From Verrucomicrobiia bacterium (GTDB lineage Bacteria; Verrucomicrobiota; Verrucomicrobiia; Palsa-1439): 64,000 bases of DNA. This document shows, one piece after another, positions 50,731 through 58,944 of this stretch. Where the stretch lies: positions 1 to 64,000 of the forward strand of contig DATLVI010000039.1 of NCBI GenBank assembly GCA_035577545.1, read 5' to 3'. The notes beneath the pieces were generated by a model. The model was not told the DNA's origin and searched no databases. It was given only the letters and a program-made list of their open reading frames with translations. Both the position numbers and the translations under genes were made by a program. How positions within the stretch are numbered: the first letter of the stretch is position 1; each line of letters opens with the position of its first letter.

Positions 50731-51441
50731 TCATGCTTTCTCCTCCGGCGCGGCCTGCGGGGCTGCGGCGAGTGCGCGGATGCGGTCGGCTGTTACGAAT
50801 CCCGGTGCCCAGGTGCATTTGGATATTTCGTGAATGACCCGTTCCAGCAACTCCCGGTCGTGCTTTTTCAACCATTCGTGCTCAAACGGCGGGCACGGCG
50901 GTAGCGGATCTTCGCAGGTATCCTCCATTCCGCACACTTCGCAGTACCGAATCCATTCGTTTGATCCGGCCTCAGTTGGATCGCCACCGGCACGGCATCC
51001 GGTCCACTTGTGTGATTTCAGCGCAAATCCAGCGAGCAACTCCCGGTCGTGCGCCTCCAGCGCTGCGGCGGGCGTGGCGGAGACTATGCCTGCATATACC
51101 TCATGAGCACGGCGTAAATGCTTAACTCGCAGGGAAGCCGTCAGGTACGCTTCTGGTGTCGCGCTCACCGGGCACTCATCGGGTAGCCAATTTACAGACT
51201 CCAGCGTTTCTCCGTAGGCCGCGAACGGTTCCAGCGCCGCCCTGAGCCGCTCAACCAGCGCCGCCTGCTCGGCCAGCTTCGCAACCAAGCGGAACTCATC
51301 CCGTATGAGAGCTAGGACCTCGTTCGTTTTTTCGGTGACCTTTGCCAGCGCGGAGTCGCGCTCCTGCTTAGCGGTCTTGATCTGTTCGTAGAGGCAAGTG
51401 CCGCCCCAATCGTTGTTGCACTCTGGACATGGACAACTCAC
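50731..51441 (-). CDS. Coiled-coil protein with Cys clusters (236 aa)
   Basis: The GTG at 51441 overlaps the upstream stop. An N-terminal CPCPECNNDWGGTC segment, a central coiled coil (LIRDEFRLVAKLAEQAALVERL) and a second Cys cluster (CEVCGMEDTCEDPLPPC) are visible. Probably a multi-domain accessory protein of the early block; no family recognised. Confidence 0.5.
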   Translation of the reverse strand: MSCPCPECNNDWGGTCLYEQIKTAKQERDSALAKVTEKTNEVLALIRDEFRLVAKLAEQAALVERLRAALEPFAAYGETLESVNWLPDECPVSATPEAYLTASLRVKHLRRAHEVYAGIVSATPAAALEAHDRELLAGFALKSHKWTGCRAGGDPTEAGSNEWIRYCEVCGMEDTCEDPLPPCPPFEHEWLKKHDRELLERVIHEISKCTWAPGFVTADRIRALAAAPQAAPEEKA

Positions 51442-51692
51442 GCCGCCCTCGCTTTCTTCCGCTTCGGTTCCAGCCCCTGCGTACGCTCCAGCGCCTCGTA
51501 GCAGGCCCGCTGCCACGCCGTAGCCATTGTCGCCCGCCATTGCGCGTAGCCCGCCTGGTGCCCGCGATAGAACTCCAGATAACTCGCCGAATCGGTGTAC
51601 GGGAGCATCGCCGAGTGGATGTTGCGGGCGCCCAAGCTGTAGCCCGTGTCGTATGGCGTGCGGGGCGTCGTGCGGCCGCGGAGCTTGGTCAT
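51438..51692 (-). CDS. Small protein (84 aa)
   Basis: ATG 51692 overlaps the upstream stop (ATGA). Starts MTKLRGRTTPRTPYDTGYSL, helical and basic, ending KRKKARAA. Unknown. Confidence 0.5.
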   Translation of the reverse strand: MTKLRGRTTPRTPYDTGYSLGARNIHSAMLPYTDSASYLEFYRGHQAGYAQWRATMATAWQRACYEALERTQGLEPKRKKARAA

Positions 51693-51883
51693 GCGCTTTT
51701 CCAGCCGTAGGAATCGCGCTTTGTCGCGATCGCTCGATTGGCCAGCGGATTCTCGCCTGCGTGCAATGCCAGCCATCCGGTCGCCATCTGCGCCACGCGC
51801 CAGCACTGCCACTCGCGCCAAGTCACGCCGCGATGAAACGGGGCCACATCTGCGAGGGTTGTCCAGTGTGAGTACAGATTCAT
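51689..51883 (-). CDS. Small Trp-rich protein (64 aa)
   Basis: Starts MNLYSHWTTLADVAPFHRGV, with TWREWQCWRVAQMATGWLAL. Coupled on both sides. Unknown. Confidence 0.5.
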   Translation of the reverse strand: MNLYSHWTTLADVAPFHRGVTWREWQCWRVAQMATGWLALHAGENPLANRAIATKRDSYGWKSA

Positions 51884-52188
51884 CGCCAGTGCTCCTCGAT
51901 AGCGGCCTCAACTTGCCGCTTGGCAGTGTGCGGAGCAGATGCCCAACCGCGTGCGGTTTCATTCAAGGGGCCGCGTGGCATGTACAGAATCCAGCACCAT
52001 GCCGAAGTGTGTCGTGCTCGGTTCCAATAACGTATGACATAAGCGAAACAGTCTGGCTCTCCCATCAGAATCAATTCCCAACCGTCGCTTCCCTTTCGCC
52101 ACCACTTGTACTTACTGCGTGGCACTGGACGTATCGGCAACTCTGGCAGGCGCGTCACGCGGTTGTAGAGCTGCTTCAGCTGCTTCAC
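51880..52188 (-). CDS. Small Trp-rich protein (102 aa)
   Basis: Starts MKQLKQLYNRVTRLPELPIR. Trp-rich middle (YVIRYWNRARHTSAWCWILY). Coupled on both sides. Unknown. Confidence 0.5.
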   Translation of the reverse strand: MKQLKQLYNRVTRLPELPIRPVPRSKYKWWRKGSDGWELILMGEPDCFAYVIRYWNRARHTSAWCWILYMPRGPLNETARGWASAPHTAKRQVEAAIEEHWR

Positions 52189-52409
52189 GCCAACCTTCCA
52201 ATCGATTGCCCGCGTCTCACGCGCTCCTCAGCCGCCCACCAGTGCGGGAAGTACTCACGACCTATCGCATCGTCGCCAGCGCCCCAGGCGTTGCGCATTA
52301 CCCAGAACGCCCATCGGTAGCGCAGGCTCCCGTCATCGTCGTGCGCGATCAGCTTCTGCCACGCGAGCGGCGTGCATCGCAGCAGCAGCGTCCACATGGC
52401 CAGTTTCAC
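52185..52409 (-). CDS. Small protein (74 aa)
   Basis: Starts MKLAMWTLLLRCTPLAWQKL, hydrophobic first, then polar with Trp. Coupled on both sides. Unknown. Confidence 0.45.
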   Translation of the reverse strand: MKLAMWTLLLRCTPLAWQKLIAHDDDGSLRYRWAFWVMRNAWGAGDDAIGREYFPHWWAAEERVRRGQSIGRLA

Positions 52410-52630
52410 AGCGCCCTCGCAGGTTTCGTTGTTTCCAGCCGCTCGCGCTCGGCGCGGAACTGCCGTTGCCGAGACGTGGCCGTTCTAACTTCGTTGGATA
52501 ATTGTTCAGACGAGAGATGCCCCACAAGGTTGAAGATGGATGTCCATCCCCTTACCGGGTCTAGATCACGCTCATCGCAGAGTAAGTTGACGAGTCGTGT
52601 TCGGCTCCACGCCCGCTGCCGTGTGGTCAT
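52406..52630 (-). CDS. Small basic protein (74 aa)
   Basis: Starts MTTRQRAWSRTRLVNLLCDE; Arg-rich helix at the end. Coupled on both sides. Unknown. Confidence 0.45.
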   Translation of the reverse strand: MTTRQRAWSRTRLVNLLCDERDLDPVRGWTSIFNLVGHLSSEQLSNEVRTATSRQRQFRAERERLETTKPARAL

Positions 52631-53109
52631 AGCCGCTCCAGGGTCCGCCCGGTGCGATTCGCGCTATCGACGGCCCGCGCAAGCGCGGCGATGTTTCCAG
52701 ACGCCCGCCCGCTGTTCACGATCGCAAGCCACTTGTCGCCCAGCCTTGGATCGTTTCTCACAGTGCGCCCGTTGCTGCATGAGCAGAAATCCGCGTTCGG
52801 TGGAGTGCCGCAAGTGCCCCAGCCTTTGCACAAATGGCAGTAGTGCGAAGGCGTCGGATCCTGCATCCAGTAAGGTTCGGCCGGCGCGGATTTCTCGTTT
52901 TTCAAGTTGGCAATTCTGCGGATCTCGGATGGTTTCGGACACTCAATCGCATCGTGGAGCAAGTCGTCCACGGTCGCTTTTGCGATGCCTTCGCTGTCGG
53001 CAACCTGCAATGCTGCTACGAGCTCCTGCACCGCTGGGTCCTGGTTTGGAAAGAAACTGAGCCCAGACAGACGAGCCACCTGAAACGCTGCTACTTTTTC
53101 CTCGATCAC
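52627..53109 (-). CDS. Zinc-motif protein next to the replication gene (160 aa)
   Basis: A helical first half (EEKVAAFQVARLSGL) is followed by HYCHLCKGWGTCGTPPNADF and CSCSNG, a Cys-rich zinc or DnaJ-like cluster. Placed directly after the replication gene, it may be a helicase loader or helper; there is no Walker motif. Confidence 0.5.
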   Translation of the reverse strand: MIEEKVAAFQVARLSGLSFFPNQDPAVQELVAALQVADSEGIAKATVDDLLHDAIECPKPSEIRRIANLKNEKSAPAEPYWMQDPTPSHYCHLCKGWGTCGTPPNADFCSCSNGRTVRNDPRLGDKWLAIVNSGRASGNIAALARAVDSANRTGRTLERL

Positions 53110-54014
53110 ATCTCGCCTTTCTGCCTAAGATTTTCCAAGTGAATTTCCTTCGGGCTGCGCTTGGGTTCCGGCCTTGGCTCGCTGGCCATCTGAGCCACCA
53201 CCTGCGCAAGTTGCTCATCGAGTTTGGATTTAGGCTTGTCTGGTTCCTTCGGCGGCGGAAACTTCCAGATGCCCTTCGATAGAAAGTTTTCGGCGGTCGG
53301 AACGAATCCGTCTTTCCACTTACGAGACTGTCTGTGCAGCTTCAAGTTTATGAAAAGCTTGACTTCATCAACAGCGTTCTCGATGAGAGAGATGTACAAT
53401 TGCGGCACCAAGTCGTTGAGTTCACCGGGGTATTCCTGCATGAACAACTGGCACCCAGGCAACACATCAAATTTAACGTTCGCTATTGCGTTCGCTATTG
53501 CATCGCGCGCGTTTGGGTTTTCTCTGTTCTCTGAAGTATTCTCAGTATCAGCAGAAGAGATACCAGACGCGCGATGCAATTCATCCGCAATATGATTCGC
53601 AACACCGTTCGCAAGTGCGTTCGCACTTGCGTTCGCAATAGCGACCGCTTTTGCCTTCGCAAGTGCGTTCGCACGTCTGGCGCTGTGTGAGTATTTGGCC
53701 GATACTGAGGCCTTATCTGACTTGTCGATTGCCTTGACACGCTCAGCTTCCATCCGCTGATTGACCAAGCGGCCTTGCTCTGGAGACGGCACCCAGCACG
53801 GTCGCACCTTCGGCCACGCTCGCTTCACTTCGTTTCTGTCGCGCTGCAGAAGTCTGGCGAGTTCACCTGGATCATCCGGTATCGAGCCGTAGTCCCAGGC
53901 CCAATTGAGAGAGAGTTGATAAAGGCCCACTTCGGATAGGTTCATTGCGAGAACGTGCTTGCTCTCGCGGAAGTCGGCTGTGTAATAGGGGTAGTACGGT
54001 AGCTGTTTAGCCAC
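53106..54014 (-). CDS. Replication protein with DUF1376 domain (302 aa)
   Basis: The GTG at 54014 follows GGAGACG. Residues 1-95 (LPYYPYYTADFRESKHVLAMN ... LARLLQRDRNEV) are a DUF1376 initiator-like winged domain. Then comes a low-complexity tetrapeptide tract ANALAKAKAVAIANAS... whose DNA forms 12-bp repeats, and a C-terminal domain. Initiators of this class load a helicase. The repeats may be the origin. Confidence 0.75.
   Translation of the reverse strand: MAKQLPYYPYYTADFRESKHVLAMNLSEVGLYQLSLNWAWDYGSIPDDPGELARLLQRDRNEVKRAWPKVRPCWVPSPEQGRLVNQRMEAERVKAIDKSDKASVSAKYSHSARRANALAKAKAVAIANASANALANGVANHIADELHRASGISSADTENTSENRENPNARDAIANAIANVKFDVLPGCQLFMQEYPGELNDLVPQLYISLIENAVDEVKLFINLKLHRQSRKWKDGFVPTAENFLSKGIWKFPPPKEPDKPKSKLDEQLAQVVAQMASEPRPEPKRSPKEIHLENLRQKGEM
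53478..53501. repeat. Two 12-bp iterons GTTCGCTATTGC in tandem
   Basis: Exact tandem copies at 53478 and 53490 within the replication gene, of the same type as the longer tract at 53595. Confidence 0.7.
53595..53678. repeat. Tandem 12-bp iteron tract, seven units, candidate replication origin
   Basis: Consecutive units at 53595, 53607, 53619, 53631, 53643, 53655 and 53667, most starting with GTTCGC or CTTCGC and ending in GC (for example GTTCGCAAGTGC). They encode an Ala-Asn tetrapeptide repeat. Iterons within an initiator gene are known from lambda-type origins. Confidence 0.6.
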
Positions 54015-54044
54015 ATCGTCTCCAGTCGCATTGGAGTTCGAGCT

Positions 54045-54069
54045 GGGCTGCGGATGCGACCCGCAGCCC
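54045..54069. promoter_or_regulatory. 9-bp hairpin in the leader of the replication gene
   Basis: GGGCTGCGG at 54045 and CCGCAGCCC at 54061 pair around a 7-base loop, 30 bases before the GTG start. 54015-54197 has no clear gene. Confidence 0.55.
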
Positions 54070-54197
54070 GTGGTACGCCCGACTGTCTTGGGCACCCTGG
54101 TAGCGAGCCAGAGTGTTGATCCCTCGACTCCCATTATAGTAGCAAGCGCCTGTGAATACAACGTTTTCATCGATATTTGTTTCGCCCCTCGCGCCTA

Positions 54198-54365
54198 TCA
54201 ACCGTGCCTCGATAGAAGATAGCCTGCAATCGCACACCATATAAGAATGGCTGCACATACACCCGTGGCTCGTATCCAATCCTTGAAGCCGAGCACCCAT
54301 AGGCCCCACAGCCACCATGCCAGTAAGGGCACGCAGATCATGATGAGTCCGATGTTGTGCTGCAT
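54198..54365 (-). CDS. Small membrane protein (55 aa)
   Basis: Found in the gap: ATG 54365 with hydrophobic runs (LIMICVPLLAWWLWGLWVLG and CAAILIWCAIAGYLLS). No clear ribosome site, so tentative. Unknown role. Confidence 0.45.
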   Translation of the reverse strand: MQHNIGLIMICVPLLAWWLWGLWVLGFKDWIRATGVCAAILIWCAIAGYLLSRHG

Positions 54366-54408
54366 CGCGCCTGTCACCCCTGGCTCTCCTGCTTCATGCT
54401 CACTCCGG

Positions 54409-54651
54409 TCACTTCTCGATCAGCGCCCGTGTCTTCAGGCGGGTTAGATCGGCCATCCAGCGCGTAACAGCTTTGCAAACCTTCTTCTTCCGCTCCAGTA
54501 GCGCCCGTTGTGATGGCAGCGGGTAGTCATCGTTGTCTTCGTCGAAGCGCATGATGTCGCGCCTCAGAATCGCAAGCCCCTCATCTAACAATTCCCGCGC
54601 GTCATCAGCCAGCTCGCGGTAGCCTTCCTCGACCGTGCAATCGAGTCTCAT
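54409..54651 (-). CDS. Small helical protein (80 aa)
   Basis: ATG 54651 overlaps the upstream stop (ATGA). Starts MRLDCTVEEGYRELADDARE; helical and basic at the end. Unknown. Confidence 0.5.
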   Translation of the reverse strand: MRLDCTVEEGYRELADDARELLDEGLAILRRDIMRFDEDNDDYPLPSQRALLERKKKVCKAVTRWMADLTRLKTRALIEK

Positions 54652-55067
54652 TTGCGCCTCAGAAGTCCGCAGGTCATATACCATTCAATGAAGCTGTTGA
54701 TGTCATCCACAACCAGCACGAGCGCCCCGCGTGATCGCTCCGCGGCGTGCCAGGCCCGCTGGAACTTGGCGCTAAGCGAGTTAGATTGCGCCCACTTCTG
54801 CTTCTCGCCGCCGGCCTTGAACTCGATCCACATGATCTCAGCCCACCGCTTCTGTTCGTACTCTTCGAACGCGGCGGGATCTTGGTACCGGATAAACAGA
54901 TAATCCGGCTGGCCCCGCTCGCCAACAACGCGCCCACGCTCACGCTGTACCGTCAACTCAGTGCGGAAGGCTCTCCACCCATCCAACTGGAGATACTGCA
55001 CAACCGTCTCCTGGATGTTCGCTTCGGGCACCTTCAGCGCGGCGACCTCGGCGGGTGAAATGGTCAT
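54648..55067 (-). CDS. VRR-NUC-like nuclease (139 aa)
   Basis: NIQETVVQYLQLDGWRAFR is the start of the VRR-NUC fold; GQPDYLFIR near 50 and IMWIEFKAGG near 75 hold the Asp and E-x-K catalytic residues of the PD-(D/E)XK superfamily. Start at ATG 55067 (ATGA overlap). Phage members resolve branched DNA. Confidence 0.75.
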   Translation of the reverse strand: MTISPAEVAALKVPEANIQETVVQYLQLDGWRAFRTELTVQRERGRVVGERGQPDYLFIRYQDPAAFEEYEQKRWAEIMWIEFKAGGEKQKWAQSNSLSAKFQRAWHAAERSRGALVLVVDDINSFIEWYMTCGLLRRK

Positions 55068-55267
55068 CGCTCGCCCCATCCAGGAGTCTTTATGCGGTCC
55101 TGATCCACAACAATGTGCAGCACCGTGTCCTTTCCCCACACCACAGATGAAGTTTTGTCCTGCCCAGGCTGACAAGTGGGCCAGAAGGCTTCCATCTCAT
55201 CAGCGAGTTTGCGCAACTCTTCCGGTGTTGTGAAGAAATTGACTACTACGTGGCGGGTCACACTCAC
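55064..55267 (-). CDS. Small protein (67 aa)
   Basis: I take the GTG at 55267, overlapping the upstream stop; an ATG at 55279 is an alternative. Product starts MSVTRHVVVNFFTTPEELRK, then a helix and strand. Unknown. Confidence 0.45.
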   Translation of the reverse strand: MSVTRHVVVNFFTTPEELRKLADEMEAFWPTCQPGQDKTSSVVWGKDTVLHIVVDQDRIKTPGWGER

Positions 55268-55467
55268 AACCGCTCCCATTTCGTCAGCATCGCTTCCATA
55301 CTGCGCATCAGCCGGCGCTTCTGGGTATCGTTGTACTGTTGCACTTTGCCAGTGCCTAGCGGACCGAGGCCCTGCCACTCGATTTCAAAGTAGATAATCG
55401 CCCGTATCCATCCATGGGAATCGATTAGGCGATAAAATTCCCCCTCACGTCTCCAGTGGCGTTTCAC
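55264..55467 (-). CDS. Small basic protein (67 aa)
   Basis: Starts MKRHWRREGEFYRLIDSHGW, with a basic helix (TQKRRLMRSMEAMLTKWERL). Coupled to both neighbours. Unknown. Confidence 0.5.
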   Translation of the reverse strand: MKRHWRREGEFYRLIDSHGWIRAIIYFEIEWQGLGPLGTGKVQQYNDTQKRRLMRSMEAMLTKWERL

Positions 55468-56204
55468 AGCGTCACCAACTCCCGCAGCTCGGCCTCGCGC
55501 TTCTCGCGCCGTTGCTGCTGCCTGTCAGCCGAGTGCTCCAAAAGCTCCATAACCTGCCTGCCGATGAATTCGGAATAAGCTGGCGGGATCGCTTGCGAGA
55601 TGCCAGCCCAGTCAGACCACGGCATGTCCATCGCCTTGCGGCCGAGTTCCAACTTATCCGCATCGGGAAAGTCGAGACCCCTGTCCCTGACTCCAGCTTT
55701 CCGCCGCCGGTCGCGGGCGTGATCTCCGTAGAATCCTATCGTCGGGCCGTTATGACGGCATGGTGGGACCAGCACGTGAATGGTGGACTCGAACCACCGA
55801 TGCCTTCGCAATTGCCGCCAGCCGTCATAGACTTCAACTCCAAGTCCAAACATTGACCCACATAGAAAGAACCCGCCGTCCATCAGAGTAGATCCGGGAA
55901 CGTTTTCCATCGTCCACGGAAGACCCGATGAAATAAGTCGTGTGCGCGTTGCTGGGATCAGGTCTGCATGGTCCTTGGCGTTCCACATCGACTTCATGGT
56001 CGTGTGTGCCTGGCAGGGCGGACTCGCCCAGATGAAGTCATAGCCATCGAGTGGAAACGTCATCGCATCGGCCTCGTAGAACAGATCTCCGCAGTACTTA
56101 GGCTGTGGCCGGATATCCACTCCCGTTACGTGGAAGCCAGCACATTGCAGTCCCTTGGTTGCCCCACCAGCACCACAGAAGAGATCCAAAGCCAGCGGCT
56201 TCAT
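55464..56204 (-). CDS. C5-cytosine DNA methyltransferase (246 aa)
   Basis: ATG 56204. Motif I DLFCGAGGATKG at 7-18, motif IV ASPPCQ with catalytic Cys64, motif VI ENV at 100-102. The family modifies cytosine in DNA, here probably protecting the phage from restriction. The target-recognition part is short, in keeping with a compact phage enzyme. No cognate nuclease is nearby. Confidence 0.88.
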   Translation of the reverse strand: MKPLALDLFCGAGGATKGLQCAGFHVTGVDIRPQPKYCGDLFYEADAMTFPLDGYDFIWASPPCQAHTTMKSMWNAKDHADLIPATRTRLISSGLPWTMENVPGSTLMDGGFFLCGSMFGLGVEVYDGWRQLRRHRWFESTIHVLVPPCRHNGPTIGFYGDHARDRRRKAGVRDRGLDFPDADKLELGRKAMDMPWSDWAGISQAIPPAYSEFIGRQVMELLEHSADRQQQRREKREAELRELVTL

Positions 56205-56335
56205 TGCGCCTTCTCCAGCAGCTTCCGCAGCGCCTGGCTCCGCGAATTCCGCAGCAGGTCGCGGTCGCGCGTCCACCAGACCCAAGCCAGGGCAGCGGCG
56301 GCGCACAGGATGGCCAGCGATAGGGCGATGGTCAC
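56201..56335 (-). CDS. Small membrane protein (44 aa)
   Basis: GTG at 56335 overlaps the upstream stop (GTGA) and the stop overlaps the methyltransferase ATG (ATGA). Starts MTIALSLAILCAAAAALAWV with a basic tail. The tight coupling supports it. Confidence 0.5.
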   Translation of the reverse strand: MTIALSLAILCAAAALAWVWWTRDRDLLRNSRSQALRKLLEKAQ

Positions 56336-56595
56336 GCGGCACGTCTCCCGATGACGTGTGCTAGATAGGCCATCCACTCGTCATCACCGATATTCCTGAT
56401 AGTTACTGGCTCCCAATTTTCACCACCACATCCACCGCTGCGCCATTCGTTGTATCCATCGACCAACTGCAGGATGTCTTCCGGCTCCAAATCCTCAAAG
56501 TACTCAGGGTCCATGTCGTTACAGCCGTGTTCATGGAACTCTACGGAGGCTTGATCCAGAAGCCTGCTTGCTAAGATTGATTCGCCCTTTGTCAT
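56332..56595 (-). CDS. Small acidic protein (87 aa)
   Basis: Starts MTKGESILASRLLDQASVEF; Glu/Asp-rich middle (YFEDLEPEDILQLVDGY). Unknown. Confidence 0.5.
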   Translation of the reverse strand: MTKGESILASRLLDQASVEFHEHGCNDMDPEYFEDLEPEDILQLVDGYNEWRSGGCGGENWEPVTIRNIGDDEWMAYLAHVIGRRAA

Positions 56596-56657
56596 CTGCC
56601 TCCCGAGAGAATGGCGGCCCGCACAATGACGAACCGCCGTGAGCGTTCCAGCGTCAT
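56592..56657 (-). CDS. Micro-gene candidate (21 aa)
   Basis: MTLERSRRFVIVRAAILSG and two more residues, bounded by ATGA overlaps on both sides. Only this coupling supports it. Confidence 0.25.
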   Translation of the reverse strand: MTLERSRRFVIVRAAILSGGR

Positions 56658-56911
56658 CGGATTCCTCCGCACAGCACCATCAGCAGCACCGACCCAATGA
56701 CGCCGACCGTGCAGCCGAGTAGCGCGGCGCCCCACTGATTGCGCAGCGCCTGGGTACGCCACTCCGTGCGCTCGGCGTAGAGGCTGTGTGCCAAATCCGC
56801 TTGCGCGTGGATCAGGCGGTCGCGATCCGGCGCGGCGGATTCTATCAGCAGGCCCACGGCGAGCCGGTCCATTGGGCTGAGTTGTTCGCTATTGTCCATA
56901 AGTCCTTTCAT
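56654..56911 (-). CDS. Small protein with C-terminal membrane segment (85 aa)
   Basis: A polar helix (RLIHAQADLAHSLYAERTEW) leads to a membrane segment (LGCTVGVIGSVLLMVL). The start is ATG 56911 (GGGGG upstream) or 56899. Unknown. Confidence 0.5.
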   Translation of the reverse strand: MKGLMDNSEQLSPMDRLAVGLLIESAAPDRDRLIHAQADLAHSLYAERTEWRTQALRNQWGAALLGCTVGVIGSVLLMVLCGGIR

Positions 56912-56998
56912 GGGCCGATGCCCCCTTTAGCACAACACCGGCCCAGTCCCGGCAGCGGGAAACGCCTGTAGCAACGCTCCCGGCGCTGCCGAAAGTCG

Positions 56999-57487
56999 CT
57001 ACGCTATCGGTATCCAGCCCGCGATTGTCGTCCACGGCGTATGCAGGAACACCTTCTTCTGGTAGATCCTGCCGCTGGCGTCCGGTGCCCTCGCGCCCTC
57101 TGGCACCGATGGGCTATCGCCTTGAGCCAAGAATGAGCCAGGGATCAGAGATGGCTCGGTTGTGACTAGAATGCTCGGGTGAGCCACCGCAGGCGGCGGA
57201 ATCGGAGGCGCAGGTATGTCGATGAATGGATCGACGCCAGGAATCCCTCCGATCATGCCTGCGATCTGGCGCAGCAGCGGTTCATTGGCAACCCAGTAGA
57301 ATTGCTGCGGCGGGTCAGGTGCATGGAATCCCCGCGAGCGGGAGTCGTACACCGAATCCCACATATCTTTCCAAATCACGTCTACATGAGCGTTGTGAGT
57401 CGCTGCTTGGCGTTTGTAGTTATCAATTACTGACTGCACCAGTTCCTCTGAAACTTGTACGGTCTGTGTTGTATCGGTTGGCTGCAT
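56999..57487 (-). CDS. Small proline-rich protein (162 aa)
   Basis: ATG 57487 with AAGGAAG upstream. Helical start (TQTVQVSEELVQSVIDNY), then a Pro-rich middle (IDIPAPPIPPPAVAHPS). Unknown. Confidence 0.5.
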   Translation of the reverse strand: MQPTDTTQTVQVSEELVQSVIDNYKRQAATHNAHVDVIWKDMWDSVYDSRSRGFHAPDPPQQFYWVANEPLLRQIAGMIGGIPGVDPFIDIPAPPIPPPAVAHPSILVTTEPSLIPGSFLAQGDSPSVPEGARAPDASGRIYQKKVFLHTPWTTIAGWIPIA

Positions 57488-57734
57488 TTGCTTCCTTTCT
57501 TCAAACTCAGGCTGGCGTGCCACCGTCGTGGCAAGGTGCCTTTTCCCTTGCGGGTACTGGGTACGGTATCCATCGTCTGGTCCGCATCCCTCGGCGCGTA
57601 TCTCGCCGACGCCAGCCGTCGCCACGCGCATGACAGCCGCGCGACGAATCCAATCTCACTGCTGGCGTGGATCATCGCCCGTGAACCGAGGTGTCAGGGA
57701 ACCGTGGCTCCCCCGCCAGCAAACCGTGACCTTT

Positions 57735-57817
57735 CGATCAGGTCGGCTGTCGCCGTTTGGAGCAACCGAACGGGAGTCGGTCGTGATGCCTCCATTTCGC
57801 GGCAGCCTACCTGATCG
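57735..57817. other. Long imperfect hairpin in a 349-base gene-free stretch
   Basis: CGATCAGGTCGGCTG at 57735 and CAGCCTACCTGATCG at 57803 pair with one mismatch over 15 bases; the 53 bases between include a further CCGTT/AACGG pair. 57488-57836 otherwise has only weak short frames (for example 57694-57795), so a structured RNA or a regulatory region is more likely. Confidence 0.45.
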
Positions 57818-57836
57818 GCCTCCTCGCGAAGGCTAA

Positions 57837-57944
57837 TCAGGGAATTTCAACATCTCGCGGTACGAACCTTGCTATTGGCTTTACGCGATACGGGTTTTCC
57901 TTTCTGCCGATTGGCTCGGCGGGCCGTTTATGCTGCGTGCTCAA
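57837..57944 (-). CDS. Small peptide candidate with TTG start (35 aa)
   Basis: TTG at 57944 after TAAGG gives MSTQHKRPAEPIGRKENPYR then a Pro/Arg-rich end; it overlaps the ATPase stop in another frame. Tentative. Confidence 0.3.
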   Translation of the reverse strand: MSTQHKRPAEPIGRKENPYRVKPIARFVPRDVEIP

Positions 57945-58938
57945 CCTTAGTCCAAGACGTCAGGTCGCTATTAGCCTCGTAAAGCACGCCTTTACAAACG
58001 AGCCTGTGGCCTGGACTAAACTCAAATGGATCAGGCAACTCCGAGACTTCCTGAGGGGCGTCGGACTTATCCGCGGATGCCGCGATTGCCTTAAGTTCAT
58101 CGTGAACCGAATCTCGGATGACCTTTTTTTGCTGAGTGCTCAATTCCGCAAAGAACGCCGTGTAGGTCGCCATGCCTTGTTCTGCTGACGAACGAGCTCG
58201 CTTCTTCAGTTGCTCGTTTGGTTCTGCAGTGGCACCAGTTTCGTTCCAGATCCGCATCCTTTCGCCGTCGGCCTTCGTAATCATCCGGTCGCCAGGGAAC
58301 ACGTCCACGAGCATCTTCGGAACTTTAATGCCGCGTGCATAATGCGTCGCCTCGTCGAATTGCAGAGATAGCAGCATTTCAAATACGAAGTTCTTTTCGG
58401 CAATAGGCTGGATGCCGATCGGTACGATCTCTTCCTTGTTATTGACCTTTACGATCTTGATCTTTTCCCTAGCACGCAGGCAGAAGATGATATGCATGTT
58501 GGAAGACAGGCAATAAGCCAGGAACTTCTTGTGCTCGCGCTTTGCCATTGCCCAGTTCGGCATGCCTCGCAATTTGTTGTTTTCCGCTATGTCGCAGCAT
58601 CCGCCCTCGCCTTCCCACTCGTGCGATGTGCTGTCAATGATGCACACGGAGATGCCTGACTTCTCGGCCTCGGTGATGCGATCTATGTATTTCTTTGGGG
58701 TATACGGAGCGGAGATTTCCTCGATCTCGTAGCCTTGCGGAAGTGCGGACGTAACCAACGGATCATCCGCGTAGAGACTGCCGCGCTTGTTCTCGGCGTC
58801 TATCATGCCGATGCGTCCGTTTGTTCCAGCCAAGCCAGCGGCCAACAGCAGCCCACTCATGGTCTTCCCGCTGCCGCTTGTACCAGACAAGCTGATGAGC
58901 ATCGGAACGGTTTGTCGAACAGCTTTAATGAATGCCAT
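57928..58938 (-). CDS. Sak4-like recombination ATPase (336 aa)
   Basis: Walker A SLSGTSGSGKTMSG near 16-29 and Walker B-like VCIIDSTSHEW near 99 mark a RecA-like/AAA phage ATPase. It follows the exonuclease and would assist strand annealing. The C-terminus is a charged helical domain. Confidence 0.75.
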   Translation of the reverse strand: MAFIKAVRQTVPMLISLSGTSGSGKTMSGLLLAAGLAGTNGRIGMIDAENKRGSLYADDPLVTSALPQGYEIEEISAPYTPKKYIDRITEAEKSGISVCIIDSTSHEWEGEGGCCDIAENNKLRGMPNWAMAKREHKKFLAYCLSSNMHIIFCLRAREKIKIVKVNNKEEIVPIGIQPIAEKNFVFEMLLSLQFDEATHYARGIKVPKMLVDVFPGDRMITKADGERMRIWNETGATAEPNEQLKKRARSSAEQGMATYTAFFAELSTQQKKVIRDSVHDELKAIAASADKSDAPQEVSELPDPFEFSPGHRLVCKGVLYEANSDLTSWTKVEHAA

Positions 58939-58944
58939 AGGGTT

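Noticed and set aside
57427-57675. Minus-strand frame ending inside the 56999 gene
   Set aside because: Unusual Arg/Ser-rich composition, overlap with a better-supported gene and no ribosome site.
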